DNA of 64,000 nucleotides. Origin: Cordilura impudica (Eukaryota; Arthropoda; Insecta; Diptera; Scathophagidae). Where the stretch lies: positions 95,693,585-95,757,584 of the forward strand of contig OY821519.1 of NCBI GenBank assembly GCA_963682025.1. The letters run 5' to 3'. The translations under genes were made by a program, and so were the position numbers. Positions 1-11,488 of this stretch are shown piece by piece (position 1 is the stretch's first letter; every line of letters starts with the position of its first letter). The notes under the pieces are model-generated. The model saw only the letters and a program-made list of their open reading frames with translations. It was not told the origin of the DNA and made no database searches.

Positions 1-430
1 ATAAAAATAGGCGTGGCCGTAAGAATCACGTACAGAGATTGTGCGTACCAAATTTCAGAGAAATCCGTTGAAAAATAAAAATTTGTGTAGCGTACAAATA
101 TACCAAAAAACAGGGAATGAATTGTATACAAAAAGTGGGCGTAAAAGTTGGCGTGGCTGGTAAGAATAATATAGCGACCTTTCCTGGAGTACAGAGATCG
201 TGCGTACCCAATTTTAGAGAAATCCATTGAAAAATAAAAATTTTTATACAAACAAATATACCAAAAAACAGAAACACAAAAAAGTGGGCGTAAAAGTAGG
301 CGTGGCTCGTAAGAATCATACGGCGATCTTTTCTGGAGTACAGAGATCATGTGTACAAAATTTTAGAGAAATCCGTTGAAAAATAAAAATTTGTATAGCG
401 GTCAAACAAACAAACAAACAAACAAACAAA
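1..430. repeat. Tandem array of about 150-bp units
   Basis: Three consecutive units share the order 'gtgggcgtaaaag', 'ggcgtggc', 'gtaagaat', 'tggagtacagagat', 'gagaaatcc' and 'ttgaaaaataaaaattt', with breaks near 131 and 284. The first unit is cut by the window edge, so the array may extend further left. The apparent ORFs on the minus strand repeat with the unit and are not genes. GTGGGCG-rich dispersed tandem repeats occur in flies, but I cannot name this one. Confidence 0.8.
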
Positions 431-432
431 CA
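403..432. repeat. (CAAA)n microsatellite
   Basis: About seven CAAA units end the third unit of the tandem array and abut the non-LTR fragment to the right. Confidence 0.9.
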
Positions 433-436
433 GAAA

Positions 437-748
437 ATGAATTTTATATATATAGATTGTTCAACGAGGGAATTAGGGGTTAATCTAGATAAATCTAAAA
501 TAGTGGTATTTCGTTCCAGTACAGGAATCTCTTCAAATTTAAACTGGGGTTTTGGTGACAATAGTACTGAGATTGTGAACAGTTATAAATATTTTGGTGT
601 AGACAATCTCTCCTTTAGAAAACACTTAAACAACAAATTAGCTGCCTCGAAACTGGCGATAAACTCTACTTGGTCGAAAATAATAATATAAAAATATTTC
701 AAGCAGCTTCCAGATCTATTATGCTATATGCTGCACAAGAATGGGGCT
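437..748 (+). pseudogene. Non-LTR retrotransposon RT fragment, C-terminal part of RT domain
   Basis: The translation contains the strand after the RT catalytic box ('NLDKSKIVVFRSS'), then 'NSYKYFGVD', 'FRKHLNNKLAASKLA', and after a stop and frame change 'IMLYAAQEWG'. This order (nKTK-hvvF, YLGv, kHl-K-a, Y-a-vWG) is typical of the thumb region of Jockey/CR1-group reverse transcriptases. The 5' end with the YADD box is absent. The reading frame ends at a foldback insertion at 749 and the same element appears to resume at about 4413. It is a dead, truncated copy. Confidence 0.72.
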
Positions 749-3148
749 TAGAGTGGCCCTTAATGGAAAAAGTGTTCAAACTCTCGGTTTCATCTCCTAG
801 AAATATACGAATAGCAAAAAAAAAAACTGAGAAATACAAAGTTTTGGGTCAATCAAAAAAAAAATTTAGAGGTGCCTCAACGCGACTGAAAATTTCAAGT
901 GTGTTTATATGGGGAAAATATGACTTTTTTTCAGATTTTACGGAAATCTCGTTCTATAGTTTAAGTTTTTCGACAAATTGTTATATAAATCGATATCAGT
1001 ACTAAATTGTCTTTCCATAACGATATATAACTTCTAAATCGAATAAAAAATCGCCAAGAAATAACAAATGCCCCAGACCACTTTCGTGCCAAAAAACTCT
1101 AGGTCATGAAATGTGATGAACATTTTTTCAACTTTAACACATTGATTAAAGCCATAATTTTTATTGCTCTCTATACCTACAAGTACTCAGATATGAAGTA
1201 TTGTTTTATTAACGCGTTGTTAACCTATTGCGAAATGAGACAAAGATGAAAATTTTTTTTGATCAAAATTTGAGAACTCCTTTTTTGAGTTTTAAAAAAA
1301 GTTCTTAAACAAAATTTCAAAAAATGGGTATGGCACTTTAAAATTTTGTTAAATATATGTTAGAGATTAACTGTGCGAATTTTTAAGTTAAGTCCTCTAC
1401 CAGAATTTTTTTCACAAAGAATTTTTTTTTGCGGATTTCGAGAAAACTGAGTTTTTTATGACATATTCAGTAAATGTACTGTTTCTAAATACTTTGTATA
1501 AAAAATTTATCAGTTTTCTACTTTTAAATGTTATATTTTATTTGTACTTTGGGTCACATATGACCCCAAGCTAATAAAAGACAATTCATTCAAAAAATTC
1601 AAATATTTTGGCAGTGCTGTTGAATTTTTAGATGTGACACTTAAAACATGATAACCAGATGTGCAAGTCTTCCGTGCTAAAAATTTTGAATAAATCGAAC
1701 AACGTTAACCCATTGCTTGCCGAGACCAAACTTTGAATTTTGCCATATATAAAAAAATTAATTGTTCTAGTAAACTAGATTAAATCTTTACTATGGGTTA
1801 GGAAATTAAAATTGTGCTATGTTTTACGAAAACTTACCCTTATCTGCTCCTAGGGTTAAAATGATTCAAAATTCAGCAGTATTTGCAAAATATTTGAATT
1901 ATTTGACTTAATCGTCCTATACTAGCTTGGAGTCATTTGTGACGCCAAGCCCAAATGGGTTGATGACGTCAAATTATAAAATCATCATCAAGTCATAAAA
2001 ATCGGTAATATATAGCACAATTTTATTTCCCAACCCATAGCAAGGGTTTCATCTAGTTTACTAGAACATTTAATTTAATTAAATATGCCAAAATTCATAG
2101 TTTTGCCTCGGCAAGCAATGGGTTAACGTAGTTCGATTTATTCCAAATTTTTACCATGGAAGACTTGCACATTTCGTTGTTTTATTTTCAGAGTCACATC
2201 TAAAAATTCAACCGCACTTACAAAATATTTGAATTTTTTTAAATAAATTTCTCTTTTATTAGCTTGGGGTCATATGCGACCAGAAGTCCAAAAGGGTTAA
2301 TGGGGTTATATTATTTTTTTATTAAATCCTAGGCTATTAAGATAAAATATAAAATTTAAAACTAGAAAACTGGTAAATTGTTTATATAAAGTATTTAGAA
2401 AGAGTACATTTGCTGAATATTTTATAAAAAACTAATTTTTCTCCAAATAAAAAAGAAAAAAAAAAAATTCATTGTAAAAAAAATTCGTGCAGAGGAATTT
2501 ACTTAAAAATTCACACAGTTAATCCCTAACATATATTTAACAGAACTTCAAAGTGCCAGATACATTTTTTGAAATTTTGTCTTAGAAAATTTTTTTAAAA
2601 CTTAAAAAAGGAGTTTTCAAAATTTTATCAAAAAAATTTTCCATCTTTGGTCTCATTTCGCGATAGGTTAACAACGTGTTAATAAAACAATACTTCATAT
2701 CTGAGTACTTATAGGTATAGAGACAAAAATTATGGCTTTAATCAATTTGTTAAAGCTGAAAAAATGTTCATCACATTTCATGACCTAGAGTTTTTTGCCA
2801 CAAAAAAAGTGGTCTGGGGCATTTGTTATTTCTTGGCTTCTTTTAACTCGATTTTGAAGTTATAAAGCTTTTTGAAAAGATAATTTAGTGCTGATATCGA
2901 TTTATATAACAACTTGTCGAAAAAGTTAAACTATTGAAAGAAATTTTCGTACAATCTGAAAAAAGTCATATTTTCCCCATATAAACACACTTAAAATTTT
3001 CAGTCGCGTTGAGGCACCTCTTAGTTTTTTTTTGATCGACCCATAACTATGTATTTCTCATTTCTTTTGCTATTCGCATATTTCTAGGGGGCAGAGACTA
3101 TAAATTCGAACACTTTTTTCCCCCTCCATATAATGAAGGTCCACCCTA
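749..3148. mobile_element. Foldback element FB copy 1 (2.4-kb palindrome)
   Basis: The left arm (749 to about 1900) and right arm (about 1960 to 3148) are inverted copies of each other. For example, the 'gtgttcaaactc...cctagaaatat' stretch near 775 returns inverted near 3100, and 'tttatatggggaaaata' near 905 returns inverted near 2970. The outer ends read 'TAGAGTGGCCC' on the left and the inverse of 'TAGGGTGGACC' on the right. No transposase-like ORF lies inside. It interrupts the non-LTR element. The two flanking 9-mers do not match each other, unlike the other two copies, so the right boundary may have been altered by the neighbouring FB remnant. Confidence 0.8.
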
Positions 3149-3182
3149 ACGGTCCTATGTAAAATATGATGAGGTTGAAAAA

Positions 3183-4412
3183 CCATTTTTTGAAATTTTG
3201 TTTAAGAACATTTTATAAAACTTAAAAAATTAGTTTTCAAAATTTTATCAAAAAAATTTTCCATCTTTGGTCTCATTTCGCGATAGGTTAACAACGTGTT
3301 AATAGAACAATACTTCATATCTGAGCAGAGTTCAGAAAAAAACACACACTGAATAAAAAACTCGTACATATATGTAAACAAACATAACTTAGACCAACAC
3401 ACACATATTTTTATTTTCATATCAATTATGTTTGTTTTTAAATTTTCTTCGGTGCCCAACACAACCATGACTGTGTTCGTTTTAATATTTCGTTATTTAC
3501 ACGAACATTTTTGTATCACGTACTTTTTGTTTCAATCACACAAAAAGCACACATTTCTGAGTGTTGCTTTATTTAAAGTTCATGTTCTGGTACGTGTACT
3601 GAAAAAAAAAACAGAACATGTACAATAAACAGGTTCGAGTTCAGTTATATTTTAAGTCGTGTTGTGGCTCGTGTAGTAAGAAAAAGCAGAACATGTACAA
3701 TAAACAGGTTCGAGTTCAGTTGTATTTTAAGTCGTGTTTATTATACATGTTCTGTTTTTTTTTTTCAGTACACGTACCAGAACATGAACTTCAAATAAAG
3801 CAACACTCAAAAATGTGTGCTTTATGTGTGATTGAAACAAAAAGTACGTGATACAAAAATGTTCGTGTAAATAACGAAATATTAAAACGAACACAGTCAT
3901 GGTTGTATTGGGCACCGTAGAAAATTTATAAACGCACATAATTGATATGAAAATAAAGATATGTGTTGGCTGCTTTTGAACAGAACATTGTGTGTTTCAT
4001 GTGTGTATTTTCTGAACCTTGTATCTGAGTACTTATAGGTATAAAGACAAAAAAAAATATGGCTTTAATCAATTTGTTAAAGCCGAAAAAATGTTCTTCA
4101 CATTTCATTACCCCGTGTTTTTGGGCACAAAAGTGGTCTAAGGCATTTGTTATTTCTTAGCGATTTTTTATTCGATTTTGAAGCTGTATAGCTTTTTGAA
4201 AAGATAATTTAGTACAATTATCGATTCGTATAATAACTTGTCGAAAAAATTAAACTATAGAACGAAAATTTCGTTAAATCTGAAAAAGGTCATATTTCAT
4301 ATAAACACACTTGAAATTTTCAGTCGCCAAAACTTAGTATTTCTCAGTTTTTTTGCTATTCGCATATTTCTAGGGGGTGAGACTATAAATTCGAACACTT
4401 TTTTTCCCCTTT
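3183..4412. mobile_element. FB family right-arm remnant, split by HM1
   Basis: Bases 3183-3325 and 4022-4412 together reproduce one arm of the FB family: 'ttttccatctttggtctcatttcgcgata', then 'tacttataggtataaagac', then 'tatttctcag' and 'atatttctaggggg'. The other arm is missing and the terminal TAGNGTGG sequence is lost at the right edge. The arm was intact when HM1 copy A entered, because the two pieces join exactly once one TATCTGAG copy is removed. Confidence 0.78.
3326..4021. mobile_element. hAT-type palindromic MITE HM1, copy A
   Basis: The element is bounded by the terminal inverted repeats CAGAGTTCAGAAAAA (left) and the inverse of CAAGGTTCAGAAAAT (right), with an exact 8-bp duplication TATCTGAG at 3318-3325 and 4022-4029. 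A CA-G-G terminus with an 8-bp duplication is the hAT signature. The body is largely an inverted repeat around an array of about 66-bp units with 'aggttcgagttcag' and 'agaacatgtaca'. Its ORFs recur in other copies on either strand and look non-coding. It inserted into an FB arm. Confidence 0.88.
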
Positions 4413-4891
4413 AAACATTATAGAACAAAGCATATACTGGGCTAAGGAGAGGGAAAATCTTTGTCAGCATATACAATTTATCCCTGTTAATTCAATATCA
4501 CTACTAAGCAGACAGTGCAAACTATATTAAACCAACTTAAAATCAGAGAACGTAATGATTATATTCACAGTTTCACGATCTGTAGGCAAAACTGGACTAC
4601 AACATTTCATCATTATATAATTCAAGTTTCTGCTCCTGTACACTCATTTTATTAATGAGGGCTAGAGATGGCTTATTAGACTTGAATGTAAGGTCCTTTA
4701 GAAATAATGCTATTGGTATTTCTACAATCTGCAATTTAGATGCTTCGGAAAACACACTTTACTTCATCGGTGTTTGCCCTATATACAAAGAATTTAGAAT
4801 AAAATATTTTGGTAAATCCATACTAAATTTAAATGAAGTTATATGCATAATAAATGGAAGTTATAGTTATAGAAGTTTGTTTAAGATATAG
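4413..4891 (+). pseudogene. Non-LTR retrotransposon C-terminal fragment
   Basis: The sequence resumes the retrotransposon broken at 748. A frame near 4655-4760 gives 'LLDLNVRSFRNNAIG' followed by 'CTICNLDASENTLYFIGVCP'. The C-x2-C spacing, the SENT segment and the final CP recall the C-terminal CCHC-like zinc knuckle of Jockey/R1-group ORF2 proteins, with the usual His replaced by Tyr. Several stops occur upstream, so the copy is dead. AT-rich sequence and A-rich runs follow. Joining it to 437-748 is an inference from order, orientation and type. Confidence 0.62.
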
Positions 4892-5164
4892 AAGATTTAT
4901 TTTAAATTAATTTGTTTTTTAATACTCCATGACAATGTAAACTTATAAATTACCTCGATATTTTTATTAAAAATTATAAACAATCATTATTATCTAAATG
5001 AAATTTACTTGCCTATAATAGTGTCAATCTGGCTTACAACAATTACGTTATGCCATATATAGATTTAGATATTAATCATATTGTAAATGAATTAAATGAA
5101 TCAAATATGTACACACAAAATCTATTAATAAAAAAAAATAAAAAAAAAATAATAATAATAATAT

Positions 5165-5302
5165 CCTAAGGCAAAAAAATTAATAACAATGCCACTCAAA
5201 TTTGGTTTATGCTTATTTTCTATAAAATAAGATAAGGTCTCTAAACGTATGGTGTAGGGCATCGTACAACCGGTCTAGACCGACCATAGTTTTGTTACTT
5301 GT
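5165..5302 (+). mobile_element. DINE/Helentron 3'-end fragment
   Basis: The fragment carries the family 3' region: 'aatgccactcaaatttggtttatgcttattttc', a 'ggtctctaaacg' stretch, the terminal hairpin 'cggtctagaccg' and the end 'ttacttgt'. The 5' end and GTCC microsatellite are missing. Confidence 0.75.
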
Positions 5303-6235
5303 GTTTTGTTATTATTTTTTTTTTTAATATAATTAAATATATTTTTTCGGAAAATTTTTAGTTAACAAAACTTAATAAATAATTTCAATAAACATAAGTT
5401 AAAATATTTTAAGTGGATTATTTACCATAAGCTCCGAAGCTAAGCTCAGATTTTCTCCGTCGATGAGATATCTTATTTCTTTTAGGTCAAATAATGGTTG
5501 AAACTAGCTGGTATTATGTATTTGTTTCAATCTCTCACAAAAATTATGCATTCCTAAGGATCTTTGGGCTGACCAATGTGCTGGAGAAAATCTGAGTTCA
5601 GTTAATTAAATATGTTTTGGAAACTGAATCCAGGAAATGTTATTTACTTTAAGGTGCAACAGAGCAATATCCTTTCATAAAGAAAAGAAAAGATTAATTA
5701 AAAATATATTGATAAAAAATAAAGATGTAAAACTTTATTTTAGTTAACCTTTAAAGGAGGTAAAATTAGGGGGTAGTAAAATTAAAAGGGGTAAAATTTA
5801 CCAGCACGCCACTGACTATGTTCCAAAATTTCACATCCATAGTTAAAGGTTAACAAAATTAACACTACGTTTCTTGCATTTTGATTTTTAATACATGCCT
5901 TGCGTAACGAAATGGGATAATTAAATAAAATTATTTTTTCAGTTTTTACGACAGGGCATAAACTTTGAAGAAGAGAATAATATATTTCTAAATATATTTT
6001 TTTATTACTTTTTGAAAAGATAATGAATGCTATGTTCATGTAGCACTTCAAAGTCAATTTAATTTCCAAATTTCAGTTTTTAAAATATATTCAATATTAT
6101 TTAAAACTTAAGTATTAGTGTTAATAAATATGTATACAAAAAGATAAGTTTTAAAAGCAAAATATTTTACCATATTGACAGTTAATTTCGAAAATACAGT
6201 TTTAGTAAAAATTTTTTGTATTTTTTTTATATAAG
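5303..6235. other. AT-rich interval without a recognised gene
   Basis: No convincing coding region is seen. A minus-strand ORF at 5782-6069 has low-complexity composition and no motif I recognise. Bases 5772-5840 ('ggggtaaaatttacca' and 'cactgactatg') recur in the same orientation at 7737-7795, so a short dispersed repeat lies here. Confidence 0.5.
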
Positions 6236-7142
6236 TTGGAAACACAACTGGGACGAACGACGAATTTTTCGTTCCGAATATTCGTCGTCAGAAATAAAAC
6301 ATATTTGTGTATATGAAAATGCACACAATTAGTGCGTCGAACGAAATACGTTGTGCGTAACGAACTCTGCGATAGGTTTATTTCTATTTCTTATGCCGAC
6401 GAACGATGAATAAATTGGTGTAGAGTAGCCGTATTTTATTTTAGTTTTTCAAATGTTTTAGTAAATAAAGTTATTTTTGTCTTTAAGAATTGTTTTATAT
6501 TTTATTTATAACTTATAGGTTAAGTAAAATCTATTTTTAATTATATAATTTGCTTTTACATAGTTTTTTGTTAATATTTATTCTTTTTCGTTTAGTGCTT
6601 CTTTTTTTGAAATATGGTCACACTATCAGCTACAACATGTAAACAAAAATGACATAAAATTAATTTATTAATGAAAATTTTTGTAATTTTTTCAGACTTA
6701 AAAAATTAAACGCTGCCGTACAAAAATAAAGGCTTTTACCATCGTGAACAATTGTAAAAACACTTACAAAGTTAAAAATTTTTTTATGCATATTTTTCCA
6801 ATATTTATTTATATAAATTACAAACAATATCAAATAACGTTACAGCTGTTATGTGAATTCGTCGTAATTGTATTTCATTCGACGAATTTACGCAACGAAT
6901 TGTTACCGGCAAATTCGTCGAGCTGTGCGAAATTGTAAAAACTCTTACAAAGTTAAAAATTTTTTTATGCATATTTTTCCAATATTTATTTATATAAATT
7001 ACAAACAATTTCAAATAACGTTACAGCTGTTATGTGAATTCGTCGTAATTGTATTTCATTCGACGAATTTACGCAACGAATTGTTACCGGCAAATTCGTC
7101 GAGCTGTGCGAAATTCGTCGTTCGTCCCAGTTGTTTTCCACC
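6236..7142. mobile_element. Terminal-inverted-repeat element M1, copy 1
   Basis: The two ends are inverted copies of about 25-30 bp: 'acaactgggacgaacgac' begins the left end and its complement closes the right end ('gtcgttcgtcccagttgt'). Subterminal CGAACGACGAA-type motifs are repeated many times on both strands. There is no transposase-like ORF. A truncated second copy lies at 56385-56985. The target duplication is not obvious, so the superfamily is undecided. Confidence 0.75.
6751..7112 (+). repeat. 181-bp tandem duplication inside M1
   Basis: Bases 6751-6931 and 6932-7112 are nearly identical, running from 'attgtaaaaac' to 'gagctgtgcgaa'. The other M1 copy at 56385 has only a short part of this region, so the doubling may be private to this copy. 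Confidence 0.88.
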
Positions 7143-7394
7143 TATAGTCGTATGTAACTGATATATTGAAAATTAGTTTACCATATTATATTATTATTCT
7201 GATTCGTATTATATGTTGCTGAATATGCATGCAGCTTTGTAAAACGTACATAATATGATGTGGAAAAAACATATTATTGCCAAACAGGTTATAAAATTAT
7301 TGTTTATTATTTAAGTTAGATATTTATATGTTTCTATACAAGGTGGACCATAAAAACTCATAATTTTTTTCATTCGGGTTTTTCATTTGAAGGT

Positions 7395-8670
7395 ACATAC
7401 AATCCTAGAGGTTAATTATTGAACACTATTTCATTCAAATGACTTCTTCGGCTGGCGTTGCAGTAGCCCATACGATCAACCCAATATGGTTTTGTATTTT
7501 ACCGATGACTGCACTAATTTTTTCAGAGCCTCTGTCGACGCTGAATGATTAGCGTAATACTCATCTTTAGCCTTTATCTGTGGAGGTGGTGGTAGATTTA
7601 ACCCTCTCGTACTATTTTTTTTTTGTAAAAAAATAGGTTTGTGAAATACAGTGCCTATTTTGTTGAAATTAATAAAAAAAAATTTACATTTTTTTATTTT
7701 TTAAATTAATAATGCAATGTTTTTTATTAATATTTTTTAGTAAAATTAAAAGGGGTAAAATTTACCACCAAGTCACTGACTATGTCCCAAAATTATACCT
7801 CGATAAAGCTTAGTAGTTAGTAGTTCCCCACAAATAATAGTCTAACGGGAACAAAACGCAGCTGCGCGGTGATCAATGCACATCGCCAAAACGGCTATTA
7901 AAGTGATTTTAAAAAGATCGATTATTTAACGGCTTGTGTGGCACTTCACGGCATCCTGTTGGAGCTAAACGTTGACCAGATCCATGTCTTCTAAAACGGG
8001 CCGTAAATAATCAGTAACCTTTGTACGATAGCGGTAACCGTTCATTGTAGAACAGTTGCCTTGCGCATCTTCGAAGAAAAATGGCCTAATGATACCGTCG
8101 GCCGAAAAACCATAACAAACAGTATATTGTTCAGGGTGCATTGGCTTTGCTGCAGTCATGTGTGGAATTCTACTTGTTGACGTAACCACCGAGATGAAAA
8201 TGAGCTTCATCATATAGGATAATTTTGCGGTGAAAATGCCCATCTTCGTCCAAGCGTTGCGTGGCCCTAGTAGAAAACCGAAAACGTTGCGGATAGTCAG
8301 GCGCCATCGAACTTTGTTTGGCATCAAACCGAGATCTTTACGCAAAATTCTCATCAAGGAATTGTTCCAAAAGGTTCAATTCCTGTGAACGAAGGCGAGT
8401 AGAGGTGGTTGGTTGTTCTTGCACACCCTGTATAATAGCAGCAGTGTTTACGTTTGTACGCACTATGCGAGCATGAGAACGTGTTGTTTTATCCAATAAG
8501 GATACAGTTTCACGCACACATCTGGGAAAATTGTCTACATGCTGCCTGCGAAGCGCTTTTTTTTTTACCGAATTTAGAACGTAATTTTCTTGCACTTTCG
8601 GTAGAAGATCACCACTTTGGAAATAAGTATTTAATATTTCCCAAAGTTGTTCAAGCGTAAATTGGCTCAT
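7395..8670 (-). pseudogene. Mariner-like transposase pseudogene (DD41D-type)
   Basis: Translated on the minus strand, the N-terminal helix-turn-helix begins 'MSQFTLEQLWEILNTYFQSG' and continues with 'SARIVRT-N'-like and 'RRSQ-L'-like segments, then after a frame break 'RILRKDLGLMPNKV', 'HPEQYTVCYGFSADGIIRPFFF' and 'LDYYLWG' near 7830. The C-terminal 'RSHLNEIVF' lies near 7400. It parallels the better copy at 60153-61235 domain by domain. Frameshifts, stops and an insertion near 7640-7805 disable it. A terminal sequence 'acaaggtggaccataaaaac' lies at about 7340. The 5' end is cut by a DINE at 8695. Confidence 0.78.
7640..7808. repeat. Insertion in mariner pseudogene; repeat shared with 5772-5840
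   Basis: The interval separates the 'LDYYLWG' block (about 7830) from the C-terminal block (below 7620) of the mariner pseudogene, so it is probably inserted. It is AT-rich and contains 'aaaattaaaaggggtaaaatttacca' and 'cactgactatgt', which match 5772-5840 in direct orientation. I do not recognise the family. Confidence 0.5.
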
Positions 8671-8694
8671 ATAAAATTAGTGCTGTCAAAATGA

Positions 8695-10081
8695 AACAAG
8701 TAAGAAAATTAAAGTCGGTCCAGACCGCCTATACAATACCCTATACCATGCGTTCAAAGACCCTCTTTGGTCTAGAAAATAAACATAAACCAAGTTTGAG
8801 CGACAAGTTTCTTTGCCACCGGATATGTAAAAGTTCATATCGCATGCTATATTTACATATGGACTAGGTCGAAAAATGGACCAATCCTGACCATATTTGG
8901 TAAGGTCACTTATTTTTTGCAAAAACATATACGAACCGAATTTGAGAAAAATCTGTGCAATATTTATACCCTATACCAATATGTGGTTTGGGTATAATGA
9001 CTTTGTGCTGCTGTTTGTAACTATCAAAAATATGTGACCTACCTTTTATTATACCGATCGACTCAGATCACTTTCTGAGTCGATTTAGCGATGTCCGTCC
9101 ATCCGTCCGTCCGTCTGTCCGTCTGTGTGTAATCAAACTACAGGTCGCAAATATGAATATATTTTGATGAAATTTGGTATGTAAGCCTTTATCGGCCATA
9201 GGATGAACGCTATTGAAATTGATGAAATTCGGTCCATGTTCAGACCTAGTCCCCATACAAATGACCCCTATGAAATCGACGTATATAGCCATAAGATCCA
9301 GATTATCATATAGATCTCAGTCAAATTGGGTTTCTATATGTTTATTATATCCATTAATCAGTAGTCCAAAAATAATCCCTATAGGACAATTCTTATTCAT
9401 AGGCCCCATATAGAGCTGCTTCCCGATCTTCACTAACATCTAGCAAAAAACAAAAATATTGCAAAGATTTTTCTCAAATTTGGTTTGTTTATATTTTTTC
9501 AAAATATAAATGACTTTGCCAAGTATGGTCAGGGTCGGTCCATCTTTCGACGTAGTCTCCATATATATATGGCACCCGATATGAACTTTTTCATATCTGC
9601 AGCCAAAAAAATTAATAACAATGCCACTCAAATTTGGTTTATGCTTATTTTCTATATCTAATTAGTTGGACCTAAACGCATGGTATAGGGTATCGTATAG
9701 TCGGTCTACACTGACTATACTTTTCTAACTAGTTTTGTTTTCTGATAGATTTAAGTGAAGATCGGGAATTAGCTTCATATAGGGGCTATGACTAAGAATT
9801 ATCCTATAGGGTTTATGTTTGGACTACTGATAAATGGATGTGATAAACATACACAAACCCAATTTGACCGAGATCTATATGAAAATTTTGATATTATGGC
9901 AATTTAAGTCGATCTCATAGGGGTCATTTGTATGGGGACTAGGTCTGCACATGAACCGATTTTCATCAATTTCAATAGCGTTCGTGATATGGCCGATAGA
10001 AGCCTAGTACCAAATTTCATAAAAATATGTGCACATTTGCGACCTGTAGTTTGATTACAAGGTTTACATGGACACACAGAT
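8695..10081 (-). mobile_element. DINE/Helentron copy interrupted by another DINE
   Basis: The 3' end 'acaagtaagaaaatt' with its hairpin starts at about 8695 and the copy runs to '...tctgtgcaatattt' at about 8964. It resumes after 9735 with 'ttgttttctgatagatttaag' and continues to the 'acatggacacacaga' stretch next to the usual microsatellite position, where it ends at 10081 against element E10. The two pieces join seamlessly compared with the intact copy at 49880-50660. The family resembles Drosophila DINE-1/INE-1. Confidence 0.82.
8965..9735 (+). mobile_element. DINE/Helentron copy nested in another
   Basis: It starts with 'ttataccctatacc', has the GTCC/GTCT microsatellite near 9089-9125, 'gatgaacgctattgaaatt' and 'agctgcttcccgatcttcac', and ends with a hairpin and 'cttttctaactagt'. 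This full-length copy sits inside the minus-strand copy 8695-10081 and is therefore younger than it. Confidence 0.82.
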
Positions 10082-10508
10082 CCAAAACTACCTAATAGAA
10101 TCAAGAAGATTTTCTCTATGAAACGTTTTTAGGCTAAGGGGTATCCCAGAAGAAAGAAGCGAAGATTATTCCGAAGAGATTCCTTATTATTTTAATGTTG
10201 TAAATCTTTTTAATTTTATTAAGAAGGAAAACGCATAAAATCAAGAAGGAAACTTGTTATTCACAATGTTTTTCACTCAATTTTTGGCACCAAAAAAACA
10301 ATCCATAGAGAAACACTTTTTGTTTCTACTAGGTTTGCTTCTGAATTGTATAAAAAGGGGTTTTCTTATTGATTTCATTAGGCTACCTAATTGATTTTTT
10401 CAAAAAAGTTTTCCTAATCGATTTCATAAGGTTCCTATATGATCATGTGCAAATCATCTTCTTGATTTGCTTAATAAGAATATCTTCTTGATTATATTAG
10501 CTTGCTTG

Positions 10509-10650
10509 TTATTTCATATATGTATATAAATCAACATCAACAAATTCGTCATAATACTCTGGAATAGCCTTTGACGAATTTTTTGCATTTTTTTGACGCC
10601 AGAAAAATTCAACTGTTTTTTTTAGTTCTTTTAGTTGAAAGTGAACAAGT
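10509..10650 (-). other. Possible coding remnant inside E10
   Basis: A minus-strand frame ends in 'QLKELKKTVEFF' and 'AIPEYYDEFVDVDLYTYMK', and its residue mix is less biased than that of nearby random frames. It could be a terminal exon of an E10 gene or chance. No motif is recognised. Confidence 0.25.
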
Positions 10651-11080
10651 GATAAGTAAAAAAGTCGGAAGAACAAATAAGTATTTGTCCACAAAATATA
10701 AAATTGAAATATAATAAAGAGTCTAATTATAAATAGTGCATCTGATTTAATGTAATAAAATAAGATAACAAATAAGTGTGTACGTGGGTGAAAAATCATA
10801 AATGACTCCTTTTCTTTGCGTAAAAGGATTTGGAGTTATTATATTAACCAATTAGGTGCTATTGGTGAATGTTCATTATATTTTAAAAAAATAATTAGTT
10901 AATACATCATATTAATTTTAAGCGGCCGGACACAGAAAGGACACAGTAATATAAATCATTATTTTGTTTTTAAACTTTCCACTTATCTGTTTATCAAATG
11001 TAATGTATTTATTGAAAGAGTTTTATGTTTGTTGGCTATTTTATGAAGTTTATATGCATTATTTCAGTTCCATGCAAATA

Positions 11081-11488
11081 ATGGCGGACGAAAAAAGTTT
11101 AACTGAAGATATCGATCTTTTGCCTATTTTTAAATCATGTCCGATGAAGCGTGCCGCATTCTTTTCACTTTTGGAATTACGTCCACAACTGTCTTAAAAA
11201 AAAATGGAAATTGAAGACATTGCAAATTTACTTAATAAATTGGACCAAAAATATACTGGGGAGATGATGAAGTTCAAAGCAGGCTTAAGGGAATGGCGTA
11301 AGAATATTGTACGTACAAAATAATTTTTATGAAAAAAATATATTTTCATTTAAGCATTGTTTCAGAATTTACCATTTATATGCGGAAGAGAATCGTTATC
11401 AGCAAACAGTCAGATTTTGGAGTGGTTGGTTGGTTGTAATAATGGCCTTAAGTACTTACAAATATTCCTAAGCAAATATATAATTTAA
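11081..11488 (+). pseudogene. Relic of a spliced small ORF inside E10
   Basis: From the ATG at 11081 the frame reads 'MADEKSLTEDIDLLPIFKSC', reaches a TAA at 11195, then continues in the same frame as 'MEIEDIANLLNKLDQKYTGE' to a consensus donor GTACGT at 11309. A 57-bp AT-rich intron ends in TTTCAG at 11365, and the frame continues in phase as 'NLPFICGRESLSANSQILEW' to a stop at 11488. An upstream acceptor-like 'atttcag' at 11061-11067 suggests an earlier exon. The in-phase intron and one in-frame stop suggest a recently lost gene. I do not recognise the product. It may be a transposon-encoded accessory protein or a captured host gene. Confidence 0.5.

Noticed and set aside
3428..3939. ORFs starting with a Phe/Lys-rich peptide ending in lysine runs, repeated at 3428, 3727, 27875, 28286, 39523 and 54703
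   Set aside because: The same frame occurs in both arms of HM1 copies and on both strands, with variable ends, so it follows from the repeat and is not a gene.
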